Source: Actinia tenebrosa
Lineage: Eukaryota; Cnidaria; Anthozoa; Actiniaria; Actiniidae
Assembly: GCF_009602425.1 (NCBI RefSeq)
Contig: NW_022261893.1
Coordinates: 133,032-197,031, forward strand
DNA length: 64,000 nucleotides
Reading direction: 5' to 3'
The position numbers were made by a program, and so were the translations under genes. The notes below the pieces were generated by a model. The model had not been told where the DNA came from and did not search any database. It saw only the letters and a program-made list of their open reading frames with translations. Positions 12,490-22,913 of this stretch are shown here, piece by piece (the first letter of the stretch is position 1; each line of letters opens with the position of its first letter).

Positions 12490-12617
12490 TGCCCGGTTGT
12501 ATGAAGGGTGGATAGCACAATCTGATGGATAAATTTATTGTATGACAGCATCCCTTAATTCACTGGATAAGGATTTATCTGTTGGATAGTGCTATCCACC
12601 CTTTGTACAACTGGGCC
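12490..12617. mobile_element. MITE with GCCCGGTTGTA-type ends
   Basis: The left arm gcccggttgtatgaagggtg continues into ggatagcacaatc, and the right arm is the reverse complement (gatagtgctatccaccctttgtacaactgggc) with few mismatches. The element lies just downstream of TMEM65 and contains an AATAAA on the minus strand (12539-12534), which could serve as the TMEM65 poly(A) signal; that use is inference. Confidence 0.8.
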
Positions 12618-12847
12618 CTGGATACAAACATCTACTAGATGTACATATACATACCTTCTAAACCTTACACCAACGCTATACCACACATGGAATACATAAT
12701 GAATTCCAATATGAAAACAGAGACAATGACAAGTTCTGGACATTGCATATTTGAACTCTGACCATAAAATGCTCCAAGATGCTGGATTGCAAATGAGAAT
12801 TTTAAAACATTGTTTTTCTTGATGAGAAACTTTTCATTGAAAATGCT

Positions 12848-15707
12848 TTAATCCTCTAAGTTATGAGGTTTTTTCTCTTCTTCATCTTTCGATGATAGAA
12901 AAAGCAGTGGAAACATTCCAAGTACACATCCAAATGAGATTCCAATGGCTCTTCCCTGTAGAAATTGTAAACAAAAATAGGTTGTGAGATCATCAAGTAG
13001 ACAGGGACAGAACCAGAAATCTGAGAAAGGAGGTGCAGAAAAATGTGGCATTAGACTATTGACTTTGAAAAACAACACCAGAGGAAGTATGGGGCCATGC
13101 TCCTAAATTCTTAAAACATGTTTCCCCAGAAATGCTATTTTTGCATTCTGGGGATATTTTTGACATAAAAGAAGAATAGATCAATTAAGAAGCACCATGA
13201 GCCCCCCATTTAAATCTAACTGTGATAGAGAATTCTCAGGTTTTTGGAAAATTTTGAATAGATTTAGTGTATATATCCAGTCCCAGGATTCAGCAGCATC
13301 ATGGTACATAATCATCCAACTTTTACCCTACAAATATAACAGGATGAAAGATCACTTAGCAATTCTTTCAATCAAAATGCTTGGACTCTCCTTTTTTCCC
13401 CTTCCATCCCCTTATCCCTTCCTTCTCAACCCCTACCCCCTGCCCAAAACCACCATAGTCAAGAAAGCCTGGTTATACAGGCTAATAGGACATTATCATA
13501 AGCATACATAATAAATTATAAGGCCTTTGAAAGAGGATTAAAGTCATGCAAAACAGTGATTACCAAATTTGTTATGAATCTTGTTCTTGGCATTTCCATT
13601 TGTTTTGAGCTTAGTCCTGGTCCTTCAAATCCCATTTTATTTGCTGCAAGCTCAACATAATGAGCAAGGCTGTGGAAATGACATGTGAAAAGTGAGTAAT
13701 CCCATACAAAGAATAGATGGCCTACGTGCTTAAAAATATGCAGAATAGATTAGCCAGTTAGATTGCTCACACTAANTCCGTGAAACAAATACTAATTTTT
13801 AGCACTAAATAGTGATAATTAGTATATTTAATAGGACTCCATGCTGTCCAATTAAGAAATAATTGGACGAGGAAAATTCCGAGGACTGACAAAATTGGAA
13901 GAGGCGCTAGGCCGAGTCCAATTTGGCAGTCAGAGGAATTTTTTGAGTCTAATTATTTCTTGATTGGGGAGCATGAAATCCCATTACCTATTGATTATAT
14001 AGCTGCCTAAGTAATCCCATATCCACAAGACCTGTCCAATTAAGAAAATAATTGGACAGTTACTGTACCTATATGGGATTAATGAGAAGCTGTATAATTA
14101 AACAATAGAAAACAAAGGATTCTGTATGAAATAGTACTAATTAGTACTATTTAATGTTCACGGTTTTAGTGCGTGCACTCTATTGTTGGTAACTAACCTA
14201 ATTCCAGAAACATCAGATATAAGATTACCAAGGGCTGCAGCTGGAAGTTTAGAACGATTTAAGACATTGAAAAAAGTCAGAAAATGAGTATGAAAATAAA
14301 TGAGAGGAGTGATGAATGAAACAAAGTATGTATGCTTGAATGAACAATTAAGTAAATGAAGTAAGAGTGAAAAATGGATGAATAAACAAATAGATAAAAA
14401 ATAAATAGCTTCATAAAAGAAAAATATATAAGCAAACAAACAACTGTTAGGGATGAGCATGAGTGAATCAATGTATAAACAAATGGATGGATGAAATATT
14501 AAAGAATGCAATAAATGAAATAAACAAATAAAAATGAAAAAGTAAATCAAATGAATGAATGAATGAATGAATGAACAAATGGATGGATGCACATAATTGT
14601 TTAAATACAATTACTCACCAGCCATTGTCGATATTCCTAATGCAGCAACAAGAGTTATAGCAATGTTCTTTCCCTTGATTAAAAAAAAACAATATTAGAC
14701 ATCAAGTCTCAATATCTGACATGAATGATATTAACTTGAATATGCTGTAGCTATAATTATCATTGTAATATATGTATATACTTACTGCAGTAATCATGAT
14801 AGCATTATCTAGAAATCCAAAACCAATAAATGGAATTGCACTGTGAAATGCAGCTTTGAAACAAAAAAAATTGTACATGGATCAATCTGTGATGTCTGCA
14901 CATGCTATTGAGAAACACTGTATTATATGAAATACATGAAAAATAAGTGGGAATCTAGCATAATGCAAATTGTTACCAAGTCTAAGCTGGGCCACTGTTG
15001 GAGCTGTGGGAACTTCTTCTGGTTCTGTCAATGCAAAAATAATGTATTTAGTATGCATTGGCAAATATGTATGCAATGTCAACAACACACCATACCATAG
15101 GTCCTAAATGTATCTCCCAACTTTTCCTCAAAAGAAAATCTTACGTGAAATCTAGAAATCTAGCAATCTAGCTTCGGAACTATTAGTTTGCATAATGAGA
15201 TTGCCTCTAATTATTCCACAAATGGAGACATTATTAAAAGTAAAGATACTATATATATCGATAATTATCACCAAAACGAATTTGAGAATGATGACAAAAA
15301 TTGACTTTGACTCTGACTTTTTAACAAATTGTAAATTCAAAATTCCCTGACCTTTAAACCCGCCTTTAAACCCCGACTTTTCCCTTACCGTGGGAACCCT
15401 GCTGTATGGTTACTCTAATTACTCAATAACTTTCTTACAAGTGGATGTTCTAGAATTTTGTGAGGAGAAAAACTAAAATGCAAAAAAATAAAGTTTTAAG
15501 GTTTGATAATTAAATAAAGAATAAAGTAATAGAAAGAAAGGCTTACCATCGTCTTGGTGTTGTTTCAAAGCTTCTTGAAGAAAACTTCTTTCTTTGGTAG
15601 TCAACGAAGAGACAAAGGAATCCGCCTCTGAAACATTACAAATCTCCGCGATTCCTGATTTTTTGCCCCTGTAGTACCNTCTAATTACTTGGTGAAGGGA
15701 TGGTTTT
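12848..15707 (-). CDS. TMEM65: Transmembrane protein 65, seven exons, first exon not found
   Basis: TMEM65 is a mitochondrial inner-membrane protein. Exons on the minus strand are 15707-15547, 15024-14977, 14853-14786, 14673-14619, 14240-14198, 13669-13564 and 12955-12848; phases agree at every junction. The product contains SFLQEALKQHQ, then EEVPTAPTVAQLRLG, FHSAIPFIGFGFLDNAIMIT, ALGISTMAAAALGNLISDVS, LAHYVELAANKMGFEGPGLS and the last membrane segment GRAIGISFGCVLGMFPLLFL. All align in order with vertebrate TMEM65. The C-terminus ends in an acidic and basic tail. Exon 15707-15547 begins with an acceptor and needs two bases from an upstream exon, so the start codon and mitochondrial presequence lie further right and were not identified. 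Part of this gene is duplicated at 22.6-24.6 kb. Confidence 0.92.
13740..14160. repeat. Nested inverted repeats in a TMEM65 intron
   Basis: Several inverted repeats are nested here. The phrase tgtccaattaagaaataatt recurs in both orientations (near 13846, 13940-13970 and 14033-14060). An outer pair, atatagctgcctaagtaatcccata and its near-complement atatgggattaatgagaagctgtata, encloses the right-hand palindrome. Another AGTACTAATTAGTACT-like palindrome sits at the right edge. It reads as one or two MITEs inserted into each other. Confidence 0.6.
14280..14610. repeat. TGAA-rich simple repeat region, copy 1
   Basis: Degenerate tgaatgaa/aaataaa repeat DNA within a TMEM65 intron. Open frames on the minus strand are by-products of the repeat. 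A diverged second copy lies at 22620-22905, beside the duplicated TMEM65 exon. Confidence 0.8.
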
Positions 15708-16160
15708 CTGTAAGTATGGGTTAGATGTTTTGAAATGGAGAAATAAAGTGAGATATTCAGGGATATTCTACCACAACCACAGTACAAACCCATTATTAGT
15801 GTCGATGAGTCGAGTAGAGGGACTGGGTTCATATAAACAATACCACAGGAACCCCAAACTACAAGATCAAAACATGGTTCTGCTTGACGCCAGTTGCCGT
15901 CTTGGAGCAAAATGTTGAAAATACGAATTCCCATACGATTCTTTCTGTCTGAAATGCACATGGTGGTCAGTGTTTGGCCATCATTTGTAGCAGATTATGA
16001 GATTTCAGCAAACTGTACTTCTTTTTGAGAAAAGCACAGGTAAAATAGCTGGTCCACATAACCTGGGGGTCCGGCGGAGGAGAGCGATGTATTCTTTGCA
16101 GACAGAGATCCACCCAGATCGATTTTATGCTTCTTTGCTTGAGATCCTCGCCACATGTAA
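15708..16160. other. TMEM65 upstream segment shared with the second copy
   Basis: This segment, which includes the phrase ggtcagtgtttggccat, is repeated with substitutions and gaps near 24220-24640. Short frames in both copies share phrases such as CGIVYxNP, but in different frames, so I cannot support a protein. It is best read as TMEM65 upstream or first-intron DNA carried along in the duplication; the missing first exon may be nearby. Confidence 0.45.
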
Positions 16161-16254
16161 TATGAAACACATACTCTATAGCGTGCAAACTAATATTATA
16201 ACATTTAAGAATAACGCTGTTATAAGTACAAATTTCTGGCACTGTTTGTTATAA

Positions 16255-16560
16255 CACCAGTTACACCAGTTTGGGCGTAGACTGCCAATCCCGTATCCAG
16301 AGCCAGCGTTTCTGAACGTGGGCTCTGGGTACGAGATTGGTAGACTGCGAGCTACTTTTTTTCTTTCGTCCCCCCCTCCCCAGGGACGTTTGACTCGTAA
16401 CCAATCTTCCTCGACCAATCGACACGGACAGACAAACGGACAGTGACCAAGGGAAATAGATGGACGTTAAGGTTATTACGACTGTTATGAGCATGAAAGG
16501 TTCGAACCCTGTATAATTTTTTAGTTCTTTTTTCCCAAAGAAATCGAAAACGGTGAATTC
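16255..16560. repeat. Dispersed repeat, copy 1
   Basis: Blocks here recur in the same order at 27975-28115: accagtttgggcgt, ctgttatgagcat and caaagaaat(c/g)gaaaacgg. Similarity is patchy, and I see no terminal repeats. Its nature is unknown. Confidence 0.45.
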
Positions 16561-16884
16561 GATCAAAGGGCGCTTTCTATCAGACTCATTTGGAGCATTA
16601 AAATCCCATGTGCCAGTTGATGTCCCAAGCTGTTCAAAAAATCTATTGAAATCCCCCATTTTCATTCAGTTTTGTCTTTCCACTCCGAATGTAAGTGTAA
16701 AAGCTCATTTTCCCTACAATCATTAACTAACTTTATGTAGTTATAGTTTAATAAAAGTCAATAATCAATCAACCTATTTTCTATTTTCACCAAGCCTTTC
16801 AGAACCAGCAATGGTTTCGTATTGTTGCTACATCTCATTCGTTGTACCAGAGTTTGAGCTACAGCGTTGATGATATATTGTTTC

Positions 16885-17095
16885 TTCTTCGATCGATCGA
16901 TCCTTCCTTTCTTTCCTTCGTTCTTAAAATTTCTTTCTTTCTCTCTTCCTTCCTTCTTCCCATCTTTCGTTTTCTTTCCTTCCTTCGTTCTTTCTTTTCT
17001 TTCCTTCGTTCTTTCTTTTCTTTCCTTCTTTCCTTTCTTTCTTCTGAGCTTTCTTTTTTCCTTCCTTCTTCTTTCCTTTCTTTCTTAACCTGTCT
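16885..17095. repeat. TTCC/TTTC polypyrimidine tract
   Basis: About 210 bases of degenerate ttcc/tttc repeat. Long open frames across it (Ser/Phe-rich on plus, Lys/Glu/Arg-rich on minus) are products of the repeat. Confidence 0.9.
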
Positions 17096-18613
17096 GGCCA
17101 CCTACGGTTGCTACCAGCTATCTTATCTGTTTGAAATTCAGACTACAGTATCATGGCAACGACGAATGACGCAAGACGACATTCCTACTTATCATAATTT
17201 AAAGCTAAGGGATGGAGTTAACTTTGAGCGTTTCTTGTCATTTTGATAAGTACTAAATAACAAGGTAAGTTTTATCTATATTGTTCGTTTTTTTGTGTGT
17301 GTAGAGTGTATATGTATGCTATTATGGTTGTGGTTTCGAAAAAAACTAACAAACGAAAAGCAAAAGTCCTCTCCATTACAGTAAAACGAAAGTGAAACTT
17401 TATATTCCAGACTACTGCCGTTTGCACAGTTCAGTAACTTTTTGTGAATATTGTGATCTCAAAGAGGTAGATAGGTGTAAATAGATGCAAACCGTTAGGC
17501 TATCAAGTTGGGAATGCGTTCTGAAATAAAATTCATGCGTTCTAGATGGAAATAAAGAGGTTTTGGGTATTTTACCGATCAAAGACTTGAAAAATAATAC
17601 TGAATCGATTGATTCTCAACATCTGGAATCAAGAGAATATTAAATATTACCGGAATATAAAAGGGTTTCTCGATGATATATTTTCTAAACAGTTTTCCCG
17701 AGTGCCTTCAATAAATACCTAGTGATATTTGTTTTTTCCTGGAATACAAACTAGACTTTAAATGAATTGCGTTTCTAAACTTAACATCAATTATAAACTA
17801 GATTTGAAAAGTTGCTCTTACTGCGGACATAAGACTTTGATTTTCATTCATTCGGTTCTTCTTGTTGACACTGAAAATAATCCAACTCGGAATTTCAAAC
17901 TTTAAGTAACACAGGACTTGTGGGAAAGATTGAAGCCTATTATCTTATTGCTCGTTCACACGGGCGATTTTTGCAATGGTTTGAGAAGTGATTTTTGCGG
18001 TGAATTTTGAAATACATAATAAATTTTGTCTTATGCTTCTAAAGAGACATTTGTCCTGGTAATCTTGGTGTCCGGATTAAAACTTTAAAACTTCAACCTT
18101 TACTATTCTTGACCATGACCAAAATCGCTGCATAAATCGCACCTTAAATCGCTGCAAAATTTGCTCATACAAACAGGCCNTTACACGTTCTAGACTCCAC
18201 TTGAGGCGAAATTTTAAATTACTTTTTAGACCTCTTTTCATTCGTACAGCGCTCTATATGTTTACATAACTCGGGCGTACAGTCATATGATAAGACTCTT
18301 TCTTTGTATAGAGCTGTTAAGTGTGACGAGTAATTCGAAAGAAATACGACTTCCGGGTCCAACTTAATAATTACTTCTACAGATATTTTTGTGGTTTTTT
18401 CCTTCATTGCAGGAATTTCTGTTCATATATCTAATTTTTGAAGGTAGATAATAAATCCTGGGAATAACTTGTGGCAAGATTTTACACAGGCAGCCCAAAC
18501 AAGGTTCCTGTGTATGGTTTATAAGGGAATGTGTGGGAGTTATGATTAAGGTCATGAAAATAAAATGTTTCACTCAACAATTTGCCTCAAAACTTACTGC
18601 AGTTGTTGCTTTT

Positions 18614-18780
18614 ACTTTATTCAGCCTCCTGGCGACGTTTCAGCGCGATTTGAGGCCGTTTAATGGGTTTTTTCAAAATCCGCTCTTCTCTATTATTTAG
18701 GTAGAGAAGAGCGGATTTTGAAAAAACCCATTAAACGGCCTCAAATCGTGCTGAAACGTCGCCAGGAGGCTGAATAAAGT
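18614..18780. repeat. Near-perfect long hairpin, 79-bp arms
   Basis: The left arm (18614-18692) begins actttattcagcctcctggc and the right arm (18702-18780) is its reverse complement with a single mismatch. The loop is nine bases (ttatttagg). No coding sequence and no clear target duplication flank it. It could be a young foldback element or a source of hairpin RNA; the sequence alone cannot decide. Confidence 0.95.
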
Positions 18781-18793
18781 CCTTCCTCTTTAT

Positions 18794-18854
18794 TAGTATT
18801 CAAGTGATTTTATATAAAGACACATGTGTGTATATAAAGACCACTCGAATACTA
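18794..18854. repeat. Short imperfect hairpin next to the long hairpin
   Basis: The arms tagtattcaagtgattttat and the complement of tagtattcgagtggtcttta pair over about 23 bases with three mismatches, around a loop of about 14 bases. It starts 13 bases after the 79-bp-arm hairpin ends. Confidence 0.75.
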
Positions 18855-19158
18855 TGAGGATGACTTCATCAGGGATGAAGTATGCATCCAAGTTTTGNTG
18901 AAGACTTAGAGCCTCATCAAGGNCATAGTCAACCCTAAAAATCTTTGACTAACGTGCCTGTCTTTGCCTTGGCACGCAATATCCAACGTGTGGGAGCTTC
19001 TATTGAATCTGGTTGCGNATGCCCGTGACGTCAAATCTCTATCGAAGTATAAAAATCCATCGTGACGTGTATGGTGGCTCCAATTGGACCAAAATCTTAT
19101 AAATTGTTCATGAGTGTTTTAAGCAGTTCAAAAAACTCGTAGATCGTGTTTTATCAGG

Positions 19159-19166
19159 TATAAAAG
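19159..19166 (+). promoter_or_regulatory. Candidate TATA box for the TPR-CHAT gene
   Basis: TATAAAAG lies 216 bases upstream of the start codon. It is a canonical TATA sequence in the right orientation, but the transcription start is unknown and a 5' UTR intron would move the promoter upstream. Confidence 0.35.
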
Positions 19167-19332
19167 CACTCGGACTCCTACTCGTTTTTTAAACACTACT
19201 TGAAACACGTGAATATATGTATTTCTACTATTTGTGACGATTGTGCTTTATACACTGACAACCCTTATGACAGTTATNTTATATCTTCATTAATTGCAGA
19301 TTTGATCAGTTATTTCTTGGTTAAGTATTTGG

Positions 19333-19358
19333 ATTACTGTTTCCATAGAAACAGTAAT
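19333..19358 (+). promoter_or_regulatory. Perfect hairpin in the TPR-CHAT leader
   Basis: attactgtttc and gaaacagtaat form a perfect 11-bp stem with the 4-base loop cata. The stem ends 23 bases before the start codon. In the mRNA it would lie just upstream of the initiation site and could slow scanning ribosomes; that role is inference. Confidence 0.6.
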
Positions 19359-19381
19359 TCCCTGTTTGGCTCCAAATAATC

Positions 19382-22156
19382 ATGAACTCCGAGAAGCTTG
19401 CTCTTGATAAGAAAATACAAGACTGTTGTACATCATGTAGATTTCCCGAGGCATTAAAGTACTGTGAAGAGAGCTTGAAAAAAGCGAGAGAAACCGAAGA
19501 CAAGATATGGGAAATGCAAGCATACAGCAACTTAGCAGCTGTGCTTAATTCATTATCAAGATTTCATGAGGCAATTGATTATTCTCAAAAATGTTTGGTG
19601 ATTGCTAATGAAATACAAGACAAGAAGATGATGGCAAGAGTACATGATAACCTGGCTAATGCCTTTCAAAGGATAGGAAAGTCAGAGGAGTCAATCAAGC
19701 ACTGCAAAGAACTTCTTGAAATTGCCAATGATTCAAGTGACAAAAAAGGTCAACAACAAGCCTACTTACTTTTCGGGAATGCCTACAAATCCTTAGGAAA
19801 GTACAAGACCTCCATGGATTATTATGATAGCTGTTTAGAAATTGCCAAGGAAATTGGCGACAAACTTATGCAGGGACGTGCTTATGGGAACATCGGGGTT
19901 TTGTCTAAAGCACAAGGAAACTACCAAAAAGCCATCGAAAACCATAAGAAATATCGGGACATCGCCATAGAAACGGGAAACCTACAAGGCGAGGCAAATG
20001 CTAACGGGAACTTGGGGGTTGCATATCGATTACTGGGTAAATATGACCAAGCAATTCAGTGTCATGAAAAAAATATAAGTATCGCTAGAAAGATAGGAGA
20101 CAGGAAGGGAGAAGGGAATGCAATTGGAAGCAAGGGGAATGCTTACAAGGCATTAGGAAAATACCAAGAAGCAATCGATTGCTACAAAGAAGGTTTGGAA
20201 ATAGCGAAGGAAATTAAAAGCAAAGACAGCGAGTTGAATGCCTATGGACAGTTAGGAAGTGTCTATCAGCTCATAGGGGAATTCAAAAAGGCAAATAAAT
20301 GCAATAAGCAATGCCTCGAGATCGCCAAACACATTGGGGACAAAAATAGTGAAGCAAAAGCATATGGGCAGTTGGGTGCTGGATATCAAGGATCAGGAGA
20401 ATACGATGAAGCCATTAAACACTACCAGAAATTCTTTAACATCGCTAAAGAAATTGGAGATAGAAATGGGCAGATGGCTGCTTTAGGTGACCTGGGCGAT
20501 GCCTATCGCTTATCTGGAATGTATGAAAAGTCGATCGATTCTACCCAAAAATGTCTCGATTTAGCTAAAGAGATGGACGATAAAAGTGGACAGGCAAAGG
20601 CTTGTTTTTCATTCGGTCATTGCTATTATGTGTTAAGCTACAAACAAAATGGCAAATGGAATGGAAAAGATCGGCACGCTTTATTGCGTGAATCAGAGAA
20701 GTACCTCAAGGAGAGTCTTCAAAATTATGAATGGATTTTTGATCATTTGGAGAAAGGGCAAGATCAATTCAAGATCTCGATTGTCGACACGTTTGTCCAC
20801 GCGTACAAACTACTGACGACAGTATACATCAAGATGCAGCAAAACGAAGCAGCACTTCTAACGTGTGACCGAGGTAGAGCTCGTGCCTTGAGAGATCTTT
20901 TGGCGACCAAATACGAAATGGAAATGGACACAGGCCCTCGAAGAAGATTACAGTACTCTGATGTTGAGAGCATTATGTCGAATCCAAGCTCCTGTATTTT
21001 GTTTTTTGGAATGGTTATGCGGCCTCATAAGAAGATAGACAATAACGTTATAGAAGGTGGCGCGGCTACTTGGCTAATAACACACGACAATCCACTTTGT
21101 ATGAAACATGACAGTGAATTTGATAAGTTCGGGTTTTCGTCCCAAAAACCTGCAAATGAATACGTCAATGATCTTGTGAATCAGGCGTTCACTGAAATGG
21201 AGGTTAGACGAGCTGTGGATTGCGAAGATCGATCGCTAGACACCAACTTGGACATAAGATGCATAGAAGATGTGAAGTATGATGGAGAACCCGCTTTGGA
21301 GAAACTGTTTGATATGTATGTGTCTCCAATACAAGACAAGCTCGCTACTCAGGAAGAGATCGTCATCATTCCTGATGGAGGACTTTTCACCGTTCCATTT
21401 GCTGCTCTCAAAGATCCAAAAACAAAGTCATATTTCTTTAAAGATAAGCGAATTAGACTTGCACCTTCACTGACCACATTGAAAATTTTAAGAGAATCCT
21501 CAGTGGACTCCAAGAGAACGACAGGCGCGCTAATCGTTGGAGATCCTGAAGTGGGAAAAGTAATGTTTCAAGATGGAGAAAAACATTTTTGTCGACTGCC
21601 AGGAGCGAAGAGTGAAGCCGAAATGATCGCTAAGATGCTTGACGAGAACGCAATTACAGGGTCACGAGCAACCAAACAAATCATCAAGCAAAGATTACAA
21701 GAAGAAGTAGCTGTTGTACACTTTGCGGCACACGGCAGCACTGAAGGAGAAATTGCATTGACACCGGATACATCTGTAGTAGACGGCAGTATCCCACAAG
21801 AAAAAGATTACCTGTTGACAATGAAAGAAGTCCAAGAGATCGGTATCAAGGCACATCTAGTCGTGTTAAGCTGTTGTCACAGTGGTCGTGGTGAGATCAA
21901 GGCAGAGGGCGTGATAGGAATGAGTCGTGCTTTCTTAGCTGCAGGAGCTCGGGCTGTCGTTGGATCACTGTGGGCCATCGCTGACCAAGCAACGATGGAG
22001 TTCATGAAGAGATTCTACACACATCTCNAGGAAAGAGAAAGTGCTAGTTCAAGTCTTCTTAAAGCCATGCAAGACATGAGGAATATACGTGAGTATGAAG
22101 ATCCAAGGTTTTGGGCTCCTTTCTTTTTGATTGGCGACGACGTCACAATTTTCTAA
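19382..22156 (+). CDS. TPR-CHAT protein (TTC28-like), 924 residues, single exon
   Basis: Residues 1 to about 420 are tandem tetratricopeptide repeats of the LGN/TTC28 type, roughly ten units of about 40 residues with the recurring pattern [24 protein letters not shown]. A helical linker follows. Residues about 600-920 form a CHAT domain, a caspase/separase-clan peptidase fold. The likely catalytic pair is His784 in [10 protein letters not shown] and Cys832 in [11 protein letters not shown], both in the expected motifs. The region [14 protein letters not shown] and the terminal [12 protein letters not shown] are also typical of CHAT. Cnidarians have expanded families of such genes; the substrate is unknown. 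One ambiguous base gives an unknown residue near 883. The frame is intact and uninterrupted by introns. A poly(A) signal AATAAA lies at 22398-22403. Confidence 0.95.
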   Translation: MNSEKLALDKKIQDCCTSCRFPEALKYCEESLKKARETEDKIWEMQAYSNLAAVLNSLSRFHEAIDYSQKCLVIANEIQDKKMMARVHDNLANAFQRIGKSEESIKHCKELLEIANDSSDKKGQQQAYLLFGNAYKSLGKYKTSMDYYDSCLEIAKEIGDKLMQGRAYGNIGVLSKAQGNYQKAIENHKKYRDIAIETGNLQGEANANGNLGVAYRLLGKYDQAIQCHEKNISIARKIGDRKGEGNAIGSKGNAYKALGKYQEAIDCYKEGLEIAKEIKSKDSELNAYGQLGSVYQLIGEFKKANKCNKQCLEIAKHIGDKNSEAKAYGQLGAGYQGSGEYDEAIKHYQKFFNIAKEIGDRNGQMAALGDLGDAYRLSGMYEKSIDSTQKCLDLAKEMDDKSGQAKACFSFGHCYYVLSYKQNGKWNGKDRHALLRESEKYLKESLQNYEWIFDHLEKGQDQFKISIVDTFVHAYKLLTTVYIKMQQNEAALLTCDRGRARALRDLLATKYEMEMDTGPRRRLQYSDVESIMSNPSSCILFFGMVMRPHKKIDNNVIEGGAATWLITHDNPLCMKHDSEFDKFGFSSQKPANEYVNDLVNQAFTEMEVRRAVDCEDRSLDTNLDIRCIEDVKYDGEPALEKLFDMYVSPIQDKLATQEEIVIIPDGGLFTVPFAALKDPKTKSYFFKDKRIRLAPSLTTLKILRESSVDSKRTTGALIVGDPEVGKVMFQDGEKHFCRLPGAKSEAEMIAKMLDENAITGSRATKQIIKQRLQEEVAVVHFAAHGSTEGEIALTPDTSVVDGSIPQEKDYLLTMKEVQEIGIKAHLVVLSCCHSGRGEIKAEGVIGMSRAFLAAGARAVVGSLWAIADQATMEFMKRFYTHLXERESASSSLLKAMQDMRNIREYEDPRFWAPFFLIGDDVTIF

Positions 22157-22397
22157 AAAAATACGGTAGCTGGGTCAGGTTACTGATATTTCTTGACAAC
22201 ATGTCAAAATTCAAGGTCACTAGTACCCCCCCCCCGGTTATTTGAATTCACGTTATACTTGTCTGCTTATCTTGTCTAACAATTTTTCACTGAAGGTGAA
22301 GTGAATATCAGTGAATATTTACAATGACATAGTTAAGGTAAATATTCACCATATTTACTGAGCCTGAGGTGAATTGCTTTAGCATAATTTGATTCTT

Positions 22398-22403
22398 AAT
22401 AAA
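22398..22403 (+). terminator. Candidate poly(A) signal of the TPR-CHAT gene
   Basis: AATAAA lies about 240 bases after the stop codon at 22154-22156. It is the first canonical hexamer downstream in this orientation. Confidence 0.5.
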
Positions 22404-22619
22404 TACTTAATAATACTGAATATCAGAGAAAAGAGAAAAGTCCTACAACTTGAATATTGGTAACTAAAACGTTAAAGAAAAGTATAATATATTAGGGAAT
22501 GAGTAAGTAAATGTATCGGTTGTAACTGACGATGGCAGAAGTCGCTGCTAAAACATGTTTTGCAAATTAAAGGGTATGCTATTAGTTGCTATCAGTTTAC
22601 TGAGTACAACACCATCCTG

Positions 22620-22905
22620 AAATGAATGAATGAAATTAAGTATGTATAAATGCTTGAATGAACAATGAATGAATGAAGAAACAAGTAAAAAATGGATGGG
22701 AAAGAAATGGGGAAAAAATATTGAGTTCATTAGAAAGGATGAGCAAGCAAACAAATAAAGAGATTAGCTTGAATGAAAAGATGGATGAACGATAAATGGA
22801 TGAATCATTAAATGAATGAAATAAACAAATAATNAAAAAAATCAAATGGATGAATGAATGAAAAAATGAATGAATGGATGGATGCACATAATTGTTTAAA
22901 TACAA
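22620..22905. repeat. TGAA-rich simple repeat region, copy 2
   Basis: This matches 14280-14610 in composition and in phrases such as gtatgta(t/a)..gcttgaatgaacaa. It leads directly into the duplicated TMEM65 exon with the shared stretch tggatggatgcacataattg. It therefore belongs to the duplication. Confidence 0.75.
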
Positions 22906-22913
22906 TTACTCAC

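Larger units (their letters stand above)
10805..12847. other. 3' flanks of OSER1 and TMEM65 (convergent)
   Basis: This 2-kb spacer between two convergent genes holds no recognised gene. It should contain both 3' UTRs; AATAAA candidates for OSER1 occur near 11404 and 11638. Two small inverted-repeat elements lie at 11373-11498 and 12490-12617. A short tandem duplication (agtcaagcttttttg twice) lies near 11136-11168. Confidence 0.5.
17096..19381. other. Upstream region of the TPR-CHAT gene
   Basis: No coding exon was recognised. A strong donor-like caag|gtaagt at 17261-17270 and an acceptor-like taattgcag ending at 19299 could bound a 5' UTR intron of the CHAT gene; this is inference. A TATAAAAG box lies at 19159-19166, and two hairpins lie at 18614-18780 and 18794-18854. 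Confidence 0.4.

Noticed and set aside
14158-14610. 150-codon minus-strand frame rich in Ile, Phe, Ser and Leu
   Set aside because: It is the reverse reading of the TGAA-type simple repeat, except for its short end that overlaps a genuine TMEM65 exon.
16499-16509. GGTTCGAACCC, a tRNA T-loop-like sequence
   Set aside because: No cloverleaf can be built around it, and the related repeat copy at 28.05 kb lacks the motif.
16842-17246. Phe/Ser-rich plus frame and Lys/Glu-rich minus frame
   Set aside because: Both come from the TTCC/TTTC tract and have no coding features.
22620-22905. Minus frames with His/Ser/Phe repeats near the TMEM65 pseudogene
   Set aside because: Simple-repeat translations; only the adjoining exon at 22914-22968 has a protein match.
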